A DNA stretch of 64,000 nucleotides from Methylomonas sp. LW13 (GCF_016865255.1 NZ_CP033381.1:2914001-2978000), one strand, 5' to 3'. Positions 15,387 to 26,227 are shown, counted from the first letter of the stretch. Numbers and translations are program-made. The notes: generated by a model not told the origin, from the sequence alone.

Positions 15387-15462
15387 TTTAGTATAGGTTT
15401 TTTATGTTGATCGATGACACGAGTATAACTCGAAAAAACCTATACTAAAACCTATACTAAAC
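15386..15462. repeat. Inverted and direct repeats at the integrase start (candidate att/arm sites)
   Basis: The 18-mer TTTTAGTATAGGTTTTTT (15386-15403) has an exact reverse complement, AAAAAACCTATACTAAAA, at 15433-15450, separated by 29 nt. A further partial copy in direct orientation, CCTATACTAAAC (15451-15462), follows immediately with a 12-nt period. The repeats cover the integrase start codon and promoter region. This is a typical position for integrase arm sites, an attachment end, or an autoregulatory operator. I found no matching copy at the other side of the island. Confidence 0.75.
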
Positions 15463-15552
15463 AGCAAAGTGCAGGGAAGTTTTGAAAAGTGTAGCTGGAG
15501 TGAACCCGGCTCACAACATAGACATATTATCTGTTATTTCATTAGCTTACGA

Positions 15553-18153
15553 ATGAATATCCAAACAAAACAAGACAGCAGGCAAGGCAACAAAACACAG
15601 CACACCCCGATGATGCAACAATATATGCGCATCAAATCCGGCCAGCCTGACACGCTGTTGTTTTACCGAATGGGAGATTTCTACGAGCTGTTTTTCGATG
15701 ATGCGAAAAAGGCCGCGCAGTTATTGGATATTACGCTGACCGCTCGCGGGCAGTCCGGCGGCCAACCCATCCCTATGGCCGGCATTCCTTATCATGCAGC
15801 GGAAAACTACATCGCCCGCCTGCTTAAACAAGGCGAATCGATTGCAATCTGTGAGCAGATCGGCGACCCGGCCAAATCCAAAGGTCCAGTAGAACGCAAG
15901 GTGGTGCGCATCGTCACGCCAGGCACTGTCACCGACGAAGCGTTGTTGGAGGATCGCAAGGACAACCTGCTGGTGGCTTTAGCCGTATTCGACAAGTTCT
16001 TCGGGCTGGCTTGCCTGGACTTAGGCAGCGGGAAATTTACACTACAGCAATTGGACAGCGAAACCCAGCTACTTAGCGAGATCGAGCGCTTGAACCCGGC
16101 TGAATTGTTGTATAGCGAGGATATTAAACTGCCGTCGGCCATCAAGGAACGCCGGGGCTTATGCAAACGGCCGCCCTGGCATTTTGACTTGGATAGTTGT
16201 CGGCTATTGATTTTAAAGCAGTTCAACAGCCACGATTTAAAAGGCTACGGCTGCGAACATTTACCGTCGGCCATTTGCGCGGCAGGTTGTTTGTTGCAAT
16301 ACATCCGCGATACCCAGCAAAGCGCCCTGCCCCATATTCAAGGCATCCGCGTCGAGAACAGCGACGACAGCATTAGCTTGGACGCCGCCAGCCGCCGTAA
16401 TCTGGAGCTGGACAGCCATCCCAGCGGCCAAATGCAATACACCTTGTTGGGGGTGTTGGACAAAACCGCCACCGCGATGGGCAGCCGTTGCCTACGGCGT
16501 TGGATACACCGACCGCTACGCGATCATGCCGTTGTCAATGGCCGTTACGCCTGCATCGCCAGCCTGTTGCTGAATCATTTACATGAAGATCTACAAGCCA
16601 GCCTGCGTCAGGTGGGCGATATAGAACGGATTAGCTCTCGGATTGCTTTGAAGTCAGCGCGACCACGTGATTTACTGGTATTGCGACAGACCTTGGCGGT
16701 TTTGCCGCAACTGCAAAACCAACTGGCCGATAGCGACAATCCGCATCTGGAAAGCCTGCGAACGCAATTGCGCGAACAACCGCAATTACTGGCCCTGTTG
16801 CAACGCGCCATCATAGACAATCCGCCGGTGCTGATTCGCGACGGCGGTGTGATTGCCCCCGGTTATCATCCTGAGTTGGACGAGTTGCGTAATCTCAGTC
16901 AAAACGCCGACCAGTTTCTGATCGATATGGAACTGCGCGAACGAGCGGCTACAGGTATCGCTACACTCAAGGTCAATTACAACCGAGTGCACGGTTATTA
17001 CATCGAGATTTCCAATGCCCAAGCCGACAAAGTCCCGGTGCATTACACCCGCAAACAAACGCTGAAAGGTGCGGAGCGCTACATCACGCCGGAGCTTAAA
17101 TCTTTTGAAGACAAGGTGCTAAGTGCCCGCGAAAAATCCCTGTCCTTCGAGAAAGCCTTATACGATCAGTTGCTGGAAACGCTAGGCAATGCGTTACTCG
17201 ATCTGCAGCAGTGCGCCAATGCCTTGGCCGAACTGGATGTGCTGGTCAATTTTGCCGAACGTGCCGAAACCTTAAACTTGTCCCAACCGATATTGGACCA
17301 ACAGCCGGGCATCGACATTATCGCCGGCCGGCATCTGGTGGTGGAAACGCTATCCAGTATTCCCTTCGTCGCCAACGATCTTAATTTCTCAACAGAGCGG
17401 CGGATGCTGGTGATCACCGGTCCGAACATGGGCGGTAAATCGACTTATATGCGCCAAGCGGCATTGATTGTGCTGATGGCTCACATCGGCTGTTATGTGC
17501 CGGCGCAAGCACTGCGCTGCGGACCGATAGACAAGATATTCACCCGCATCGGTGCTTCCGACGATTTGGCCAGCGGCCGCTCGACTTTTATGGTGGAAAT
17601 GTCGGAAACCGCCAATATTCTGCATAACGCCACCAGCAACAGCTTGATATTGATGGATGAAATCGGCCGCGGTACCAGCACCTTCGACGGCTTATCGTTG
17701 GCTTGGGCTTGCGCCGATTATTTGGCTCGCCACACTCAGGCATTCACGCTATTCGCGACCCATTATTTCGAATTAACCACGTTGGCCGAAGAACAAGGCA
17801 ATATCCATAACATCCATTTGGACGCGATGGAACACGGCGACAAGATCGTATTTTTACATGCCGTGAAAGACGGTCCGGCCAGTCAAAGCTACGGTTTACA
17901 AGTGGCGGCACTGGCCGGCGTGCCGCAGAGTGTGATTGCCAACGCCAAAAACAAGTTGGCCCAACTGGAAAACACCGCCTATATCGAGCTGCAAAATCAT
18001 AGCGAAATCAACCAGTTTGATTTATTCACCAGTCAGGAATGCCATCCGGCGGTCGTGCTGCTGGAAGAACTCGATCCCGATCATTTAAGTCCTCGGCAAG
18101 CATTGGACGCTTTATATCGATTGAAAGCGCTGCTAAAAGCTAACAAGCGTTGA
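15553..18153 (+). CDS. mutS: DNA mismatch repair protein MutS
   Basis: 866 aa from ATG 15553; the frame is open upstream but the earlier stretch has no MutS similarity and lies in island junction DNA. The N-terminal mismatch-recognition domain has [20 protein letters not shown] and the F-x-E motif in [13 protein letters not shown]. Then come the connector, the core, and a C-terminal ATPase with Walker [14 protein letters not shown] and the signature [13 protein letters not shown]. It recognises mismatches and recruits MutL. Length equals standard MutS1. The island lies just upstream, but the coding sequence is intact. Confidence 0.97.
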   Translation: MNIQTKQDSRQGNKTQHTPMMQQYMRIKSGQPDTLLFYRMGDFYELFFDDAKKAAQLLDITLTARGQSGGQPIPMAGIPYHAAENYIARLLKQGESIAICEQIGDPAKSKGPVERKVVRIVTPGTVTDEALLEDRKDNLLVALAVFDKFFGLACLDLGSGKFTLQQLDSETQLLSEIERLNPAELLYSEDIKLPSAIKERRGLCKRPPWHFDLDSCRLLILKQFNSHDLKGYGCEHLPSAICAAGCLLQYIRDTQQSALPHIQGIRVENSDDSISLDAASRRNLELDSHPSGQMQYTLLGVLDKTATAMGSRCLRRWIHRPLRDHAVVNGRYACIASLLLNHLHEDLQASLRQVGDIERISSRIALKSARPRDLLVLRQTLAVLPQLQNQLADSDNPHLESLRTQLREQPQLLALLQRAIIDNPPVLIRDGGVIAPGYHPELDELRNLSQNADQFLIDMELRERAATGIATLKVNYNRVHGYYIEISNAQADKVPVHYTRKQTLKGAERYITPELKSFEDKVLSAREKSLSFEKALYDQLLETLGNALLDLQQCANALAELDVLVNFAERAETLNLSQPILDQQPGIDIIAGRHLVVETLSSIPFVANDLNFSTERRMLVITGPNMGGKSTYMRQAALIVLMAHIGCYVPAQALRCGPIDKIFTRIGASDDLASGRSTFMVEMSETANILHNATSNSLILMDEIGRGTSTFDGLSLAWACADYLARHTQAFTLFATHYFELTTLAEEQGNIHNIHLDAMEHGDKIVFLHAVKDGPASQSYGLQVAALAGVPQSVIANAKNKLAQLENTAYIELQNHSEINQFDLFTSQECHPAVVLLEELDPDHLSPRQALDALYRLKALLKANKR

Positions 18154-18291
18154 TAGTGGCGGGTTGCGGGTTCAAGACAATTTGCGCCCTGCTGTCAGGC
18201 CATTAACAGCGGAAAGCCTTGTTTTACATTAACTGTTTGCGGTTGCAACTAGTATACTTTTCCTAGTATTTCCACTTTCACAGTAAATTCC

Positions 18292-20553
18292 ATGGCGACT
18301 TGCCGCTTCGAAAAATCATTGATCGTCTTGCTGCTGATACTATTTACAGTCGGCTTAAGCTATACGGATGCACTGTGGCGCTTTGATCGGTGGATTTATG
18401 ATGCCCAACTAAAGCTGCTGGCTACACCGGCTTCAAAAGATATTGTCATTATCGAAGTCGATCAAAAAAGCCTGCAAAAACTGGGGCGCTGGCCTTGGTC
18501 AAGAGATATTCACGCTCGCCTACTGGAGACGCTAGCACCGGCAAAACCCAAGGCAATTGGGCTGGATTTTATTTTTTCCGAAGCGGATCGGCAACATCCT
18601 GAGTTGGACGCGCACTTAAGCCGTGCTCTAGCCAATTATGGACAGGTCGTACTGCCGGTAATTATCGAACAAAACGATAACAAGATGGTGGAAACGCTGC
18701 CCTTGCCGGACTATGCCAAACATGCAGTCCTGGGGCACGCCAATGTCGATTTGGACAAAGACGGCATCAGTAGAAGCATTTTATTGCGATTGTCCTTGGG
18801 CGACTCGCAGTGGTCGGCGATGCCACTGGCTATTTATGCGTTGAGCCATCCGGAGATACTTGCCGATTTACCGGGCTTACGGATCGAAACAACGCCAGAA
18901 AGCATTCATGGCGATTACCGGGTGTGGTTGCCGTTCTTTGCGCCGGATAGTGATTTCATTAGGGTTTCTTATTTGGACGTATTGTCGGGTAATGTGTCCG
19001 GACAATTATTCACCGATAAATACGTATTGGTCGGGCTCACCGCCAGCGGTATAGAACGTGACCTGCCGGCACCTCTGGCTATCGGTAGTCGGCCCATGAG
19101 CGGTGTGGATTTCGTCGCAGCCGGCTTGGATGGCCTGATTAAGCAAACGCTTTGGCAACCGCTACCGGGCCATTGGCAATTTCTGTTAAGCCTGGCCATA
19201 GCCGGGATCGCCATCAAGATCAGCACCTGTTTTTCACTGCGCTGGCTGGCGCTGGCGGTTTCTATGCTGTCCATGGCAATTTTACTGTTTTGCTTAGTCT
19301 TACTGCATACCAGCCACTATTGGTTTGCACCGTCCGTGGCATTACTGGTGTTAATAATCAGCTATCCACTGCGCAGCTGGCGGCATTTTGAGAAACTGAT
19401 CCAATCCTTATTCGCAGAACGAAAGCGCGCCTATATCACCTTAAACGCTATCGTCGATGGGGTAATCACCACCGATAACAAAGGCTCGATTGAATACATG
19501 AATGCCGCCGCTCTGGACATCATCGGCAGCAAACGTCCCAAGACTAGCAGTCAAAATATCGACGACATTTTTAATTTGGAAATAGACGGCAAACCGCATC
19601 GAATCGCAGAATTGATACAACAAAGCGTCATCAATCAAGGACCGTTGAAAATCAGCAATACCCGCTTATCCATTTCCGACCATTATGCGATGAACGCGAA
19701 TCTGACCATCGCCCCTTTGATAGGCAGTCGGGGCGCACTGATGGGCACGGTGTTGACCATCAACGATATTGGCGAGCGGATGCTCATGGCGAAAATGCTG
19801 CTGAAAAAAGCCGAAGAACAAACGGTAATGCGGGAATTGATTAACCGGACCGAACAAGTCAGCTTGGCCAAAAGCCAATTTCTGTCGCAAATGAGCCACG
19901 AATTACGTACCCCGCTAAATGCCATTATCGGTTTTGCGCAGCTGATGCAAATGGACGACCAGGAACATCCTTTGGCTGAAACTCACCTGGACTCGGTGAA
20001 TGAAATACTCAAGGCCGGCCTGCACTTGCTCGGGCTGATTAACGAGCTTTTGGATCTGGCTAAAATCGAGTCCGGCAAAATCAGCGTGAATATCGGCAGC
20101 ATCAATTTGGCGGAGCTGATCAAGGATTGCCAAACCCTGATCACACCCTTGGCGCAAAATAAAGGTCTGGCGTTGCTTGTCGATAATTGCTTACCCGAGA
20201 ACATTGAGTTGCAAGCAGACCCGAAACGCGCCAAACAAATTTTATTGAATTTTTTGTCCAACGCCGTGAAATACAATCGCCCCCACGGTTCCATCAACTT
20301 GAGCAGCAGACGGGTGGACGATAACCGGGTGAGAATTTCTATCACCGATACCGGCAACGGTCTGGCGGAGCAACAACAACAATTGTTATTCCAATCGTTT
20401 CAGCGCCTGGGTGCGGATAATACCGAAATAGAAGGCACCGGTATTGGATTGGCTATTACCAAACAACTGGCGGAATTGATGAACGGTACCGTCGGGGTTA
20501 GCAGCACGCCGGGTGTGGGCAGCACGTTCTGGGTGGAATTGCTGACCCGTTAA
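18292..20553 (+). CDS. CHASE2-domain sensor histidine kinase
   Basis: 753 aa. A single TM (about residues 9-25) leads into a periplasmic CHASE2 domain (IVIIEVDQKSLQKLGRWPW; AIGLDFIFSEAD). Three TMs follow at about 297-365, then a PAS domain (about 380-500), HisKA (SHELRTPLNAIIGFAQLM, phospho-acceptor His536) and HATPase (N box NFLSNAVKYN, G1 ITDTGNGL, G2 GTGIGLAITK). It ends with no receiver domain, so a separate response regulator is needed and none lies nearby. It is followed at 280 nt by FecR and OmpA-like genes, an association often seen with CHASE2 proteins. The stimulus is unknown. Confidence 0.9.
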   Translation: MATCRFEKSLIVLLLILFTVGLSYTDALWRFDRWIYDAQLKLLATPASKDIVIIEVDQKSLQKLGRWPWSRDIHARLLETLAPAKPKAIGLDFIFSEADRQHPELDAHLSRALANYGQVVLPVIIEQNDNKMVETLPLPDYAKHAVLGHANVDLDKDGISRSILLRLSLGDSQWSAMPLAIYALSHPEILADLPGLRIETTPESIHGDYRVWLPFFAPDSDFIRVSYLDVLSGNVSGQLFTDKYVLVGLTASGIERDLPAPLAIGSRPMSGVDFVAAGLDGLIKQTLWQPLPGHWQFLLSLAIAGIAIKISTCFSLRWLALAVSMLSMAILLFCLVLLHTSHYWFAPSVALLVLIISYPLRSWRHFEKLIQSLFAERKRAYITLNAIVDGVITTDNKGSIEYMNAAALDIIGSKRPKTSSQNIDDIFNLEIDGKPHRIAELIQQSVINQGPLKISNTRLSISDHYAMNANLTIAPLIGSRGALMGTVLTINDIGERMLMAKMLLKKAEEQTVMRELINRTEQVSLAKSQFLSQMSHELRTPLNAIIGFAQLMQMDDQEHPLAETHLDSVNEILKAGLHLLGLINELLDLAKIESGKISVNIGSINLAELIKDCQTLITPLAQNKGLALLVDNCLPENIELQADPKRAKQILLNFLSNAVKYNRPHGSINLSSRRVDDNRVRISITDTGNGLAEQQQQLLFQSFQRLGADNTEIEGTGIGLAITKQLAELMNGTVGVSSTPGVGSTFWVELLTR

Positions 20554-20737
20554 GCCGCTTAGACTTTTATCTAATGCAGGTAACCCTTCTATGAGCGCTG
20601 GTTTCCGATAGTGAGCGCGCGCCAGAAAGCCAGACCACGAACCGAATCCCACATAGCCACCAGGCTCCCGCCTTCGCCGGTGAGACAATATATAAAAGCG
20701 GCGTACGAATAGCCCTAAAACAAATAAGCTCTTGAAT

Positions 20738-20765
20738 CTGACAACAATTAAATGCTGTCTATACT
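20738..20765 (+). promoter_or_regulatory. Candidate sigma-70 promoter before the FecR-domain gene
   Basis: CTGACA at 20738-20743 and TATACT at 20760-20765 are separated by 16 nt and lie about 70 nt upstream of the FecR gene start. This is the only convincing signal in the 280-nt gap after the CHASE2 kinase gene. It suggests that the FecR-OmpA pair has its own transcript. Confidence 0.5.
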
Positions 20766-20833
20766 TACACGCTGAATTTCGATACCGCCCGCGCGGCTAT
20801 TGATGTCCCAAAACACCGTTTGTAGAGGCCATT

Positions 20834-21280
20834 ATGAAACGTCTTTTCGCCTGTTGTAGCCTGGGGTTAGCCCTTTGCATGCCGAATGCGGCATCGGCCG
20901 ATGAAACAGTCATCGGCTACATCAAAACCATCAACGATCAAACGACTATTGACGAGAGTAGCGGCCCAATCAAAGCCAGCCTTGGTTCGCCGATTCATGT
21001 CGGCAACGTTATCAAAACCGACCAAAACGGCGCAGCCGGGGTAACGCTGAAAGACAATACCATTTTGTCGATCGGCCCGAATACCGAATTCAAAATAGAA
21101 GCATATCAATTCGAACCACAACAGGACAAATTGCAATTAAACGCCAGCTTATTAAAAGGCACCCTGCACTATATTTCCGGCGTCATCGCCAAACTCAAAC
21201 CGGAAGCGGTAACGGTAAAAACCCCCACCGGCGTGATTGCGGTAAGAGGCACACGTTTTTTAGTCAAAGTTGAAGATTAA
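20834..21280 (+). CDS. FecR-domain periplasmic protein
   Basis: 148 aa with a signal peptide (RLFACCSLGLALCMPNAASA, cleavage about residue 22). The remainder is a single FecR domain: ASLGSPIHVGNVIKTDQNGA, then VTLKDNTILSIGPNTEFKIE and a C-terminal AVTVKTPTGVIAVRGTRFLV. It is a stand-alone periplasmic FecR domain rather than an anti-sigma factor. It lies 14 nt before an OmpA-like lipoprotein gene and downstream of a CHASE2 kinase gene; such trios recur in proteobacteria, but the function is unproven. Confidence 0.85.
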   Translation: MKRLFACCSLGLALCMPNAASADETVIGYIKTINDQTTIDESSGPIKASLGSPIHVGNVIKTDQNGAAGVTLKDNTILSIGPNTEFKIEAYQFEPQQDKLQLNASLLKGTLHYISGVIAKLKPEAVTVKTPTGVIAVRGTRFLVKVED

Positions 21281-21294
21281 ACTGAGTATTTGCC

Positions 21295-21885
21295 ATGACG
21301 ACAATTTCCATACCCAAAACCTTAACATTCGCAGTCGCGCTGGCTTTAAGCGGTTGCGCCAAATCTTATTTGGTCTTACTGGAAGATCACGACGGCTCAA
21401 CCGGAAAAGTGATTTTCAGCGGTGCCGGCAGCGAAACCGTGGTTGAACAAGCCGGTTTTGGTGCGGCTCTGGATAACTCTAAAACCGTATTCAAAGTAGA
21501 ACAAGAGAAGATCAATAAGGACTTTGGTCGAGCCTTAGCTTCCGAGCCGGTATTACCGGAAACATTTTTATTGTATTTTGAAACCGGCGGCACCAAGCTG
21601 ACCGCGGATTCTGCGGCCTTGATTCCGAAGATCATCGAAGCCGCCAGCAAACATCCGGCCGCCGATATTTCAGTGATAGGCCACACCGACACCGTGGGCG
21701 ATGCCGGCAAAAACGAAAAGCTGGCTAATGAGCGCGCCGTTCAGGTCAGCAAGTTATTCGATGCCGGCAAAATGGATGTCAAAGAGGTCGCCGTGACATC
21801 GCACGGCGAAAAGAATTTGTTGATCAAGACCGGCGATGAAACGTCCGAACCGCGAAACCGTCGGGTAGAAGTGACGATCCGATAA
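21295..21885 (+). CDS. OmpA-family peptidoglycan-associated lipoprotein
   Basis: 196 aa lipoprotein: the signal peptide ends in the lipobox LALSGC (Cys21). The C-terminal OmpA domain (about residues 95-196) reads FLLYFETGGTKLTADSAAL, VIGHTDTVGDAGKNEKLANE, then ERAVQVSKLF and NRRVEVTIR, with the Asp and Arg residues expected to bind meso-diaminopimelate. It probably anchors the outer membrane to peptidoglycan and works with the FecR protein encoded 14 nt upstream. A rho-independent terminator follows. Confidence 0.9.
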   Translation: MTTISIPKTLTFAVALALSGCAKSYLVLLEDHDGSTGKVIFSGAGSETVVEQAGFGAALDNSKTVFKVEQEKINKDFGRALASEPVLPETFLLYFETGGTKLTADSAALIPKIIEAASKHPAADISVIGHTDTVGDAGKNEKLANERAVQVSKLFDAGKMDVKEVAVTSHGEKNLLIKTGDETSEPRNRRVEVTIR

Positions 21886-21902
21886 CTTTCTAACCCATCA
21901 AA

Positions 21903-21930
21903 CCGCCAACTCGAAAGCTGGCGGTTTTTT
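21903..21930 (+). terminator. Rho-independent terminator after the OmpA-like gene
   Basis: CCGCCA (21903-21908) pairs with TGGCGG (21919-21924) across a short loop and is followed by TTTTTT. It lies between the OmpA-like gene and the convergent dsbC-like gene. Only the plus-strand side has a strong T run. Confidence 0.85.
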
Positions 21931-21938
21931 GTATTTGC

Positions 21939-22649
21939 TTATTCGCTGGCCAGCACTTTTGCCAACTGCGCGGCAGGCACATAGCCGGGCAGGATATTAC
22001 CTTTTTGCGTGACTATCATCGGTGTGCCATTCATACCGAACGCTTCACCCAAGGCCATATGTTCATCCACTGGATTTTCACAGGTTTTCGCGTCCAGATG
22101 TTCACCCTTCTTCGCGGTGGTTAATGCTTTGTTTTTGTCGGCGGCACACCAGACTGACACTGCTTTTTTATAGGAATCCGACCCTTTGCCGGCTCTAGGG
22201 AAGAACATGTAGCGTATCGTAATGCCCTGCGCCATGTATTGATCGATTTCAGAGTGCAACTTACGGCAATAACCGCAATCGATGTCGGTAAAGATAGACA
22301 CGACATGTTTGCTGTTTTCCGGTTTGAAAATAATCATTTTTTGTTCGCCGACTTTATCCAGCGAGGCTTTACGCACCTCAGCCAGCTTAGATTCGGTGAT
22401 ATTTTTCTTTGCTTCGGCGTCAAATAATTGCCCTTGCAGTAAATATTTACCGTCTTCGGATGAATAAAAGATATTGCCGCCCATAGACACTTCGTACAGA
22501 CCTTTGACTTCCGATGGTTTCACCGAGTCAACCTGCCCGCCCGGCATAAAGTTACTCAAGGCTTTTTTTATCGCGGCTTCGTCGGCAAATAATGCTGGAC
22601 TAGTCAAAGCCAGTAGCGTCAGAGCCAGCGTGTATGTGATTTTTTTCAT
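21939..22649 (-). CDS. dsbC: DsbC-like thiol:disulfide isomerase
   Basis: 236 aa, standard DsbC length. A signal peptide (YTLALTLLALTSPALFA, cleavage about residue 22) is followed by a dimerisation domain (IKKALSNFMPGGQVDSVKPS). The catalytic thioredoxin domain has CGYC at residues 125-128 (FTDIDCGYCRKLH), the cis-Pro loop NGTPMIVT and the structural Cys pair (SVWC, KTCENP). It should isomerise wrong disulfides in periplasmic proteins. It lies 63 nt downstream of rseP on the same strand. Confidence 0.9.
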   Translation of the reverse strand: MKKITYTLALTLLALTSPALFADEAAIKKALSNFMPGGQVDSVKPSEVKGLYEVSMGGNIFYSSEDGKYLLQGQLFDAEAKKNITESKLAEVRKASLDKVGEQKMIIFKPENSKHVVSIFTDIDCGYCRKLHSEIDQYMAQGITIRYMFFPRAGKGSDSYKKAVSVWCAADKNKALTTAKKGEHLDAKTCENPVDEHMALGEAFGMNGTPMIVTQKGNILPGYVPAAQLAKVLASE

Positions 22650-22712
22650 GTAATTACCAGGGAAGATTAGAAATGAATGTGGTTGACCACAACGCGACTG
22701 CTTTGTTCAGCG

Positions 22713-24077
22713 TTATTGAAATAATCTGCCTATATCCAGAAACATCGCCAGACCCATCAGCAGCATCAACAGCAACATGCCGGCCTGTTGAAAATACAGT
22801 TGTATTCTTTCCGGAATCGGGCTGCCTTTTACGGCCTCAACGGCGAAAAACAGCAAATGACCACCATCCAACACCGGGACAGGCAGCAAATTCAACACAC
22901 CGAGACTGACGCTAACCAAGCCTAGAAACTTCAGAAACGCCGTAAATCCCATTTCAGCCGATTGACCGGCATATTGGGCGATACTGATGGGACCGCTCAA
23001 ATTCTCGACGGAAGCCGAACCTACCACCATTTTTCCCATCATTTTTAATGTGGTCACCGCGTAAAACCAAACTCGCTTTCCGGCGACCGGAACCGCATCC
23101 CAGGGAGACAAAGCATGTGTCACCATCATGGAGTCCAGCAAGTCTTTCGGCGTATCCACACCGGCGCCGATTTTGCCGACAGCCTTGCCCTCACCCTGCT
23201 GTTCGCTACGCGGCGTTATGCTTAAGGATAATGGCGCGCCGCTACGCTCCAGCAATAACTTAATTTCAACATCCGGCCGGGCCTGCACATAATCTACCCA
23301 TTGTTGCCAGTCGGTAATGGCGGTGCCGTCTGCGCTGATAATTAAATCACCGCTTTGTAAACCGGCTTGTTTGGCAACCCCATCCTCAAGCACCTTACCG
23401 ATAACCGGTTTAATAGTGGGCACCCAAGGTTTCAGACCCAATCGCTTATGTAGCATTTCCGGGGTTTGTACGTCTTGTTCGGTCAAGTGAATCAAGCGTA
23501 CTTGTTGACTATCGTCTATCGCTTTAGTCACTACGCTTATTTCGGTTTTACCGTCAATCGCCGAGGTCAACAAGGTGTCCAGAGCTTCTATCCAGGTAGG
23601 CGTGGCAGTCTCATCAACGCTGATTATTTCGTCCCCTGCCGCAAAACCGGCCTGCTCGGCCAGAGATCCGGCCTCCACTCCACCGATAACCGGTCTAACG
23701 CCCGCTTCACCGATGACCAACACCAACCAAAATAAAACCACGGCCAGCAGTAAATTGGCAATCGGTCCGGCTGCGACGACGGCGGTTCGGGCTAATAACG
23801 GCTGCCGATTGAAGGCGAAAGGTAAATCTTCCGCCTTTACGGCTTCTTCGCGTTCGTCGACCATTTTCACATAGCCGCCCAACGGGATGGCAGCGACGAC
23901 GAATTGAGTATCGGCCGAGCTTTTTTGCCAGCTGATTAACGGCTTGCCGAAACCGATGGAAAAACGGATAACTTTGATGCCAACCTTGCGTGCCGCCCAA
24001 AAATGGCCGTACTCATGAAACGCCACCAGTACCGCGATGGCGACGGTGAAATAAAACAAAGTGTGCAAAGTATCCAT
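22713..24077 (-). CDS. rseP: RseP site-2 zinc metalloprotease
   Basis: 454 aa inner-membrane protease. Zinc site HEYGH at residues 21-25 (LVAFHEYGHFWAARK) and the third-ligand motif NLLPVPVLDGGHLL near residue 400. Two PDZ regions (about 118-205 and 213-290; GSLAEQAGFAAGDEIISVDE, VAKQAGLQSGDLIISADG) lie between TMs, as in RseP. It cleaves RseA to activate sigma-E. The start is ATG 24075-24077; a TTG precedes it. It follows dxr by a few nt, the classic order. Confidence 0.94.
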   Translation of the reverse strand: MDTLHTLFYFTVAIAVLVAFHEYGHFWAARKVGIKVIRFSIGFGKPLISWQKSSADTQFVVAAIPLGGYVKMVDEREEAVKAEDLPFAFNRQPLLARTAVVAAGPIANLLLAVVLFWLVLVIGEAGVRPVIGGVEAGSLAEQAGFAAGDEIISVDETATPTWIEALDTLLTSAIDGKTEISVVTKAIDDSQQVRLIHLTEQDVQTPEMLHKRLGLKPWVPTIKPVIGKVLEDGVAKQAGLQSGDLIISADGTAITDWQQWVDYVQARPDVEIKLLLERSGAPLSLSITPRSEQQGEGKAVGKIGAGVDTPKDLLDSMMVTHALSPWDAVPVAGKRVWFYAVTTLKMMGKMVVGSASVENLSGPISIAQYAGQSAEMGFTAFLKFLGLVSVSLGVLNLLPVPVLDGGHLLFFAVEAVKGSPIPERIQLYFQQAGMLLLMLLMGLAMFLDIGRLFQ

Positions 24078-24082
24078 CAAAT

Positions 24083-25267
24083 CTATTGTTTGAGTTCGGC
24101 GATCACTTTATTCGCAACGTCTCTGGCCTGCTGGTCGGCTGCCAAGACGTGTTCGAGCGTATCGGCGCAATCGGCAGTAAATTGGGCCATGCTTCGCTCT
24201 ATGATGCGCGCAATATCGGTAAAGCGTACCTGCTCGTTCAAAAAGGCTTCCACGGCAATCTCATTCGCGGCGTTCAAAACGGTCGGCATAATGCCGCCAG
24301 CTTTGATAGCTTCGTAGGCCAGCCGCAAACACGGGAAACGTTGCAAATCAGGTTGTTCGAAATCCATATGCTTGACTTCGAAAATATTCAGCGGCACCAC
24401 GCCGGAGTCAAAGCGCTCCGGCCAAGCCATGGCGTGCGCGATAGGTGTGCGCATGTCGGGGTTGCCCATTTGCGCTAACACAGAGCCGTCGACATAATCC
24501 ACCATGGAGTGAATGATACTTTGCGGATGAATCACTACTTGAATCGCATCCGGGTCCATATTGAACAACAGACAGGCCTCGATCAACTCCAAGCCTTTGT
24601 TCATCATCGTCGCGGAATCCACCGAAATTTTTCGGCCCATATCCCATTTCGGATGCGCGACCGCTTGTTCGGGGGTCACAGTATCCAAATCGGCAATTGG
24701 CGTTTGCCGAAACGGACCGCCGGATGCGGTCAACAAAATACGTCTGGCCTGTTTGGCAGTATGCCCGGTCGTATAGCCAGCAGGCATGCACTGAAATATT
24801 GCGTTGTGTTCGCTATCAATCGGTAACAAGGTCGCGCCGTTTTCGGCGACGGCTTGCATAAAGATTTGCCCGGACATGACCAAGGCTTCCTTGTTAGCCA
24901 ACAATACCGTTTTGCCAGCTTTTGCTGCGGCCAAAGTTGGCAACAAACCTGCTGCGCCGACGATAGCGGCCATCACTGCGTCAACATTGTCCAAGGTTGC
25001 TACTTGCGTCAAGGCGTCCGCGCCGGCTAACACCTTAATATCGGCAAGAGGCGAACCGGCGATTTTGTCCTCGAATGCTTGAGCGTTATCCGGATTGGCA
25101 ACTACTGCATACTCCGGACGATGGGCCAAACATTGTTCGTACAAGGCGTCGATATTACCGTTGGCGGTTAACGCTACCACTTTATATTGGTCGGGGTGGC
25201 GCGCAACCACATCTAAAGTGCTGACGCCAATCGAGCCGGTGGCTCCGAGTATGCAAAGACCTTTCAT
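24083..25267 (-). CDS. dxr: 1-deoxy-D-xylulose 5-phosphate reductoisomerase
   Basis: 394 aa. The NADPH-binding [14 protein letters not shown] lies at the start, followed by [12 protein letters not shown], the active-site segment [13 protein letters not shown] and [19 protein letters not shown]. It converts DXP to MEP in the non-mevalonate isoprenoid pathway, which also feeds the substrate for uppS in the same cluster. Its ATG overlaps the cdsA stop by 4 nt. Length is normal (about 398). Confidence 0.96.
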   Translation of the reverse strand: MKGLCILGATGSIGVSTLDVVARHPDQYKVVALTANGNIDALYEQCLAHRPEYAVVANPDNAQAFEDKIAGSPLADIKVLAGADALTQVATLDNVDAVMAAIVGAAGLLPTLAAAKAGKTVLLANKEALVMSGQIFMQAVAENGATLLPIDSEHNAIFQCMPAGYTTGHTAKQARRILLTASGGPFRQTPIADLDTVTPEQAVAHPKWDMGRKISVDSATMMNKGLELIEACLLFNMDPDAIQVVIHPQSIIHSMVDYVDGSVLAQMGNPDMRTPIAHAMAWPERFDSGVVPLNIFEVKHMDFEQPDLQRFPCLRLAYEAIKAGGIMPTVLNAANEIAVEAFLNEQVRFTDIARIIERSMAQFTADCADTLEHVLAADQQARDVANKVIAELKQ

Positions 25268-26187
25268 GCGTAAAACACCCTACCAATCAATAAAATCCCT
25301 GCATAGAAAAAAGGCGCGGCAGCAATGATGCTATCCACTCTGTCCAAAATGCCACCGTGACCGGGTAACAAGTTACCGCTGTCTTTAACACCTTTTTTGC
25401 GTTTTATCAGACTGAAAAACAAATCGCCGTAAATTGAGATCAACACGGTCATCACCGACAATATCAACATATCGGTCCACACCAATCCATTGAGGAAGCG
25501 CAACGTTCCGGAGTCAACATCTTCTGGCTGAGTCGCGGTAATCCAACCATAAATAGTAAAACCTATGCCGCAGACAGCCGCGGAAATTAAAGCACCATAC
25601 ATGCCTTGAATGGTTTTACCCGGACTTATTTCTGGCGCGAGTTTATCTTTACCCCAAGTTTTACCAGCAAAAAAGGCGGAAATATCCGCGGCCCAAATCA
25701 ACAGCAAAAAGTAGATCACCATGCCAGGACCGTAATACGCTCTTAATTTGCTGAGAAACATCCAGGCAGAGAGCAATACCAACCAACCGCTGAAAGTCTT
25801 GAGCCGTGCCTTGAACTCGATATTCAACAACTGCGGACCGGCTTTTCTGATCAAAACCATCGTTAGCACCCAGAACAGCACCGGAGCGATAACAAACCAC
25901 TCTAAAGCATCCGAATAGTCTTTGATTTCCGGCCATTCCATCGCCTCGCTAAGCAACTCCAGCAATACCGTCCAATAAGTAACGCCCAACATCGGCACAA
26001 TTAAAAACAAGAGGAAAAGTATTTTGCGGATAAGCGTGTTTACGTCAGTCAAGGCCATCCATTCGAAGGCGGCGATCAGTGTAACCACAGCGATAAATAG
26101 GGAGAAATAAAGGGCTGGCAGCAGCATAACTGCCGTGATGACCACGGTAGCCAGTACTAGCGCGGTTAAGATGCGTTTTAATAACAT
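25264..26187 (-). CDS. cdsA: Phosphatidate cytidylyltransferase
   Basis: 307 aa membrane protein with about eight hydrophobic segments. The CDP-alcohol signature region lies at the C-terminus: [20 protein letters not shown] followed by GILDRVDS, ending in a last TM. It makes CDP-diacylglycerol from phosphatidate and CTP for phospholipid synthesis. It is somewhat longer than E. coli CdsA (285). It lies between uppS and dxr, as in many gammaproteobacteria. Confidence 0.94.
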   Translation of the reverse strand: MLLKRILTALVLATVVITAVMLLPALYFSLFIAVVTLIAAFEWMALTDVNTLIRKILFLLFLIVPMLGVTYWTVLLELLSEAMEWPEIKDYSDALEWFVIAPVLFWVLTMVLIRKAGPQLLNIEFKARLKTFSGWLVLLSAWMFLSKLRAYYGPGMVIYFLLLIWAADISAFFAGKTWGKDKLAPEISPGKTIQGMYGALISAAVCGIGFTIYGWITATQPEDVDSGTLRFLNGLVWTDMLILSVMTVLISIYGDLFFSLIKRKKGVKDSGNLLPGHGGILDRVDSIIAAAPFFYAGILLIGRVFYA

Positions 26188-26227
26188 GTGTGTGGTTTTT
26201 TAATTATTATGGTTATAGAAAAAATCC

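Noticed and set aside
18246-18262. AGTATACTTTT as a second copy of the integrase-end repeat
   Set aside because: Only a short A/T-rich core is shared with the 18-bp repeat, and it lies inside the conserved mutS-kinase spacing rather than at a plausible island edge.
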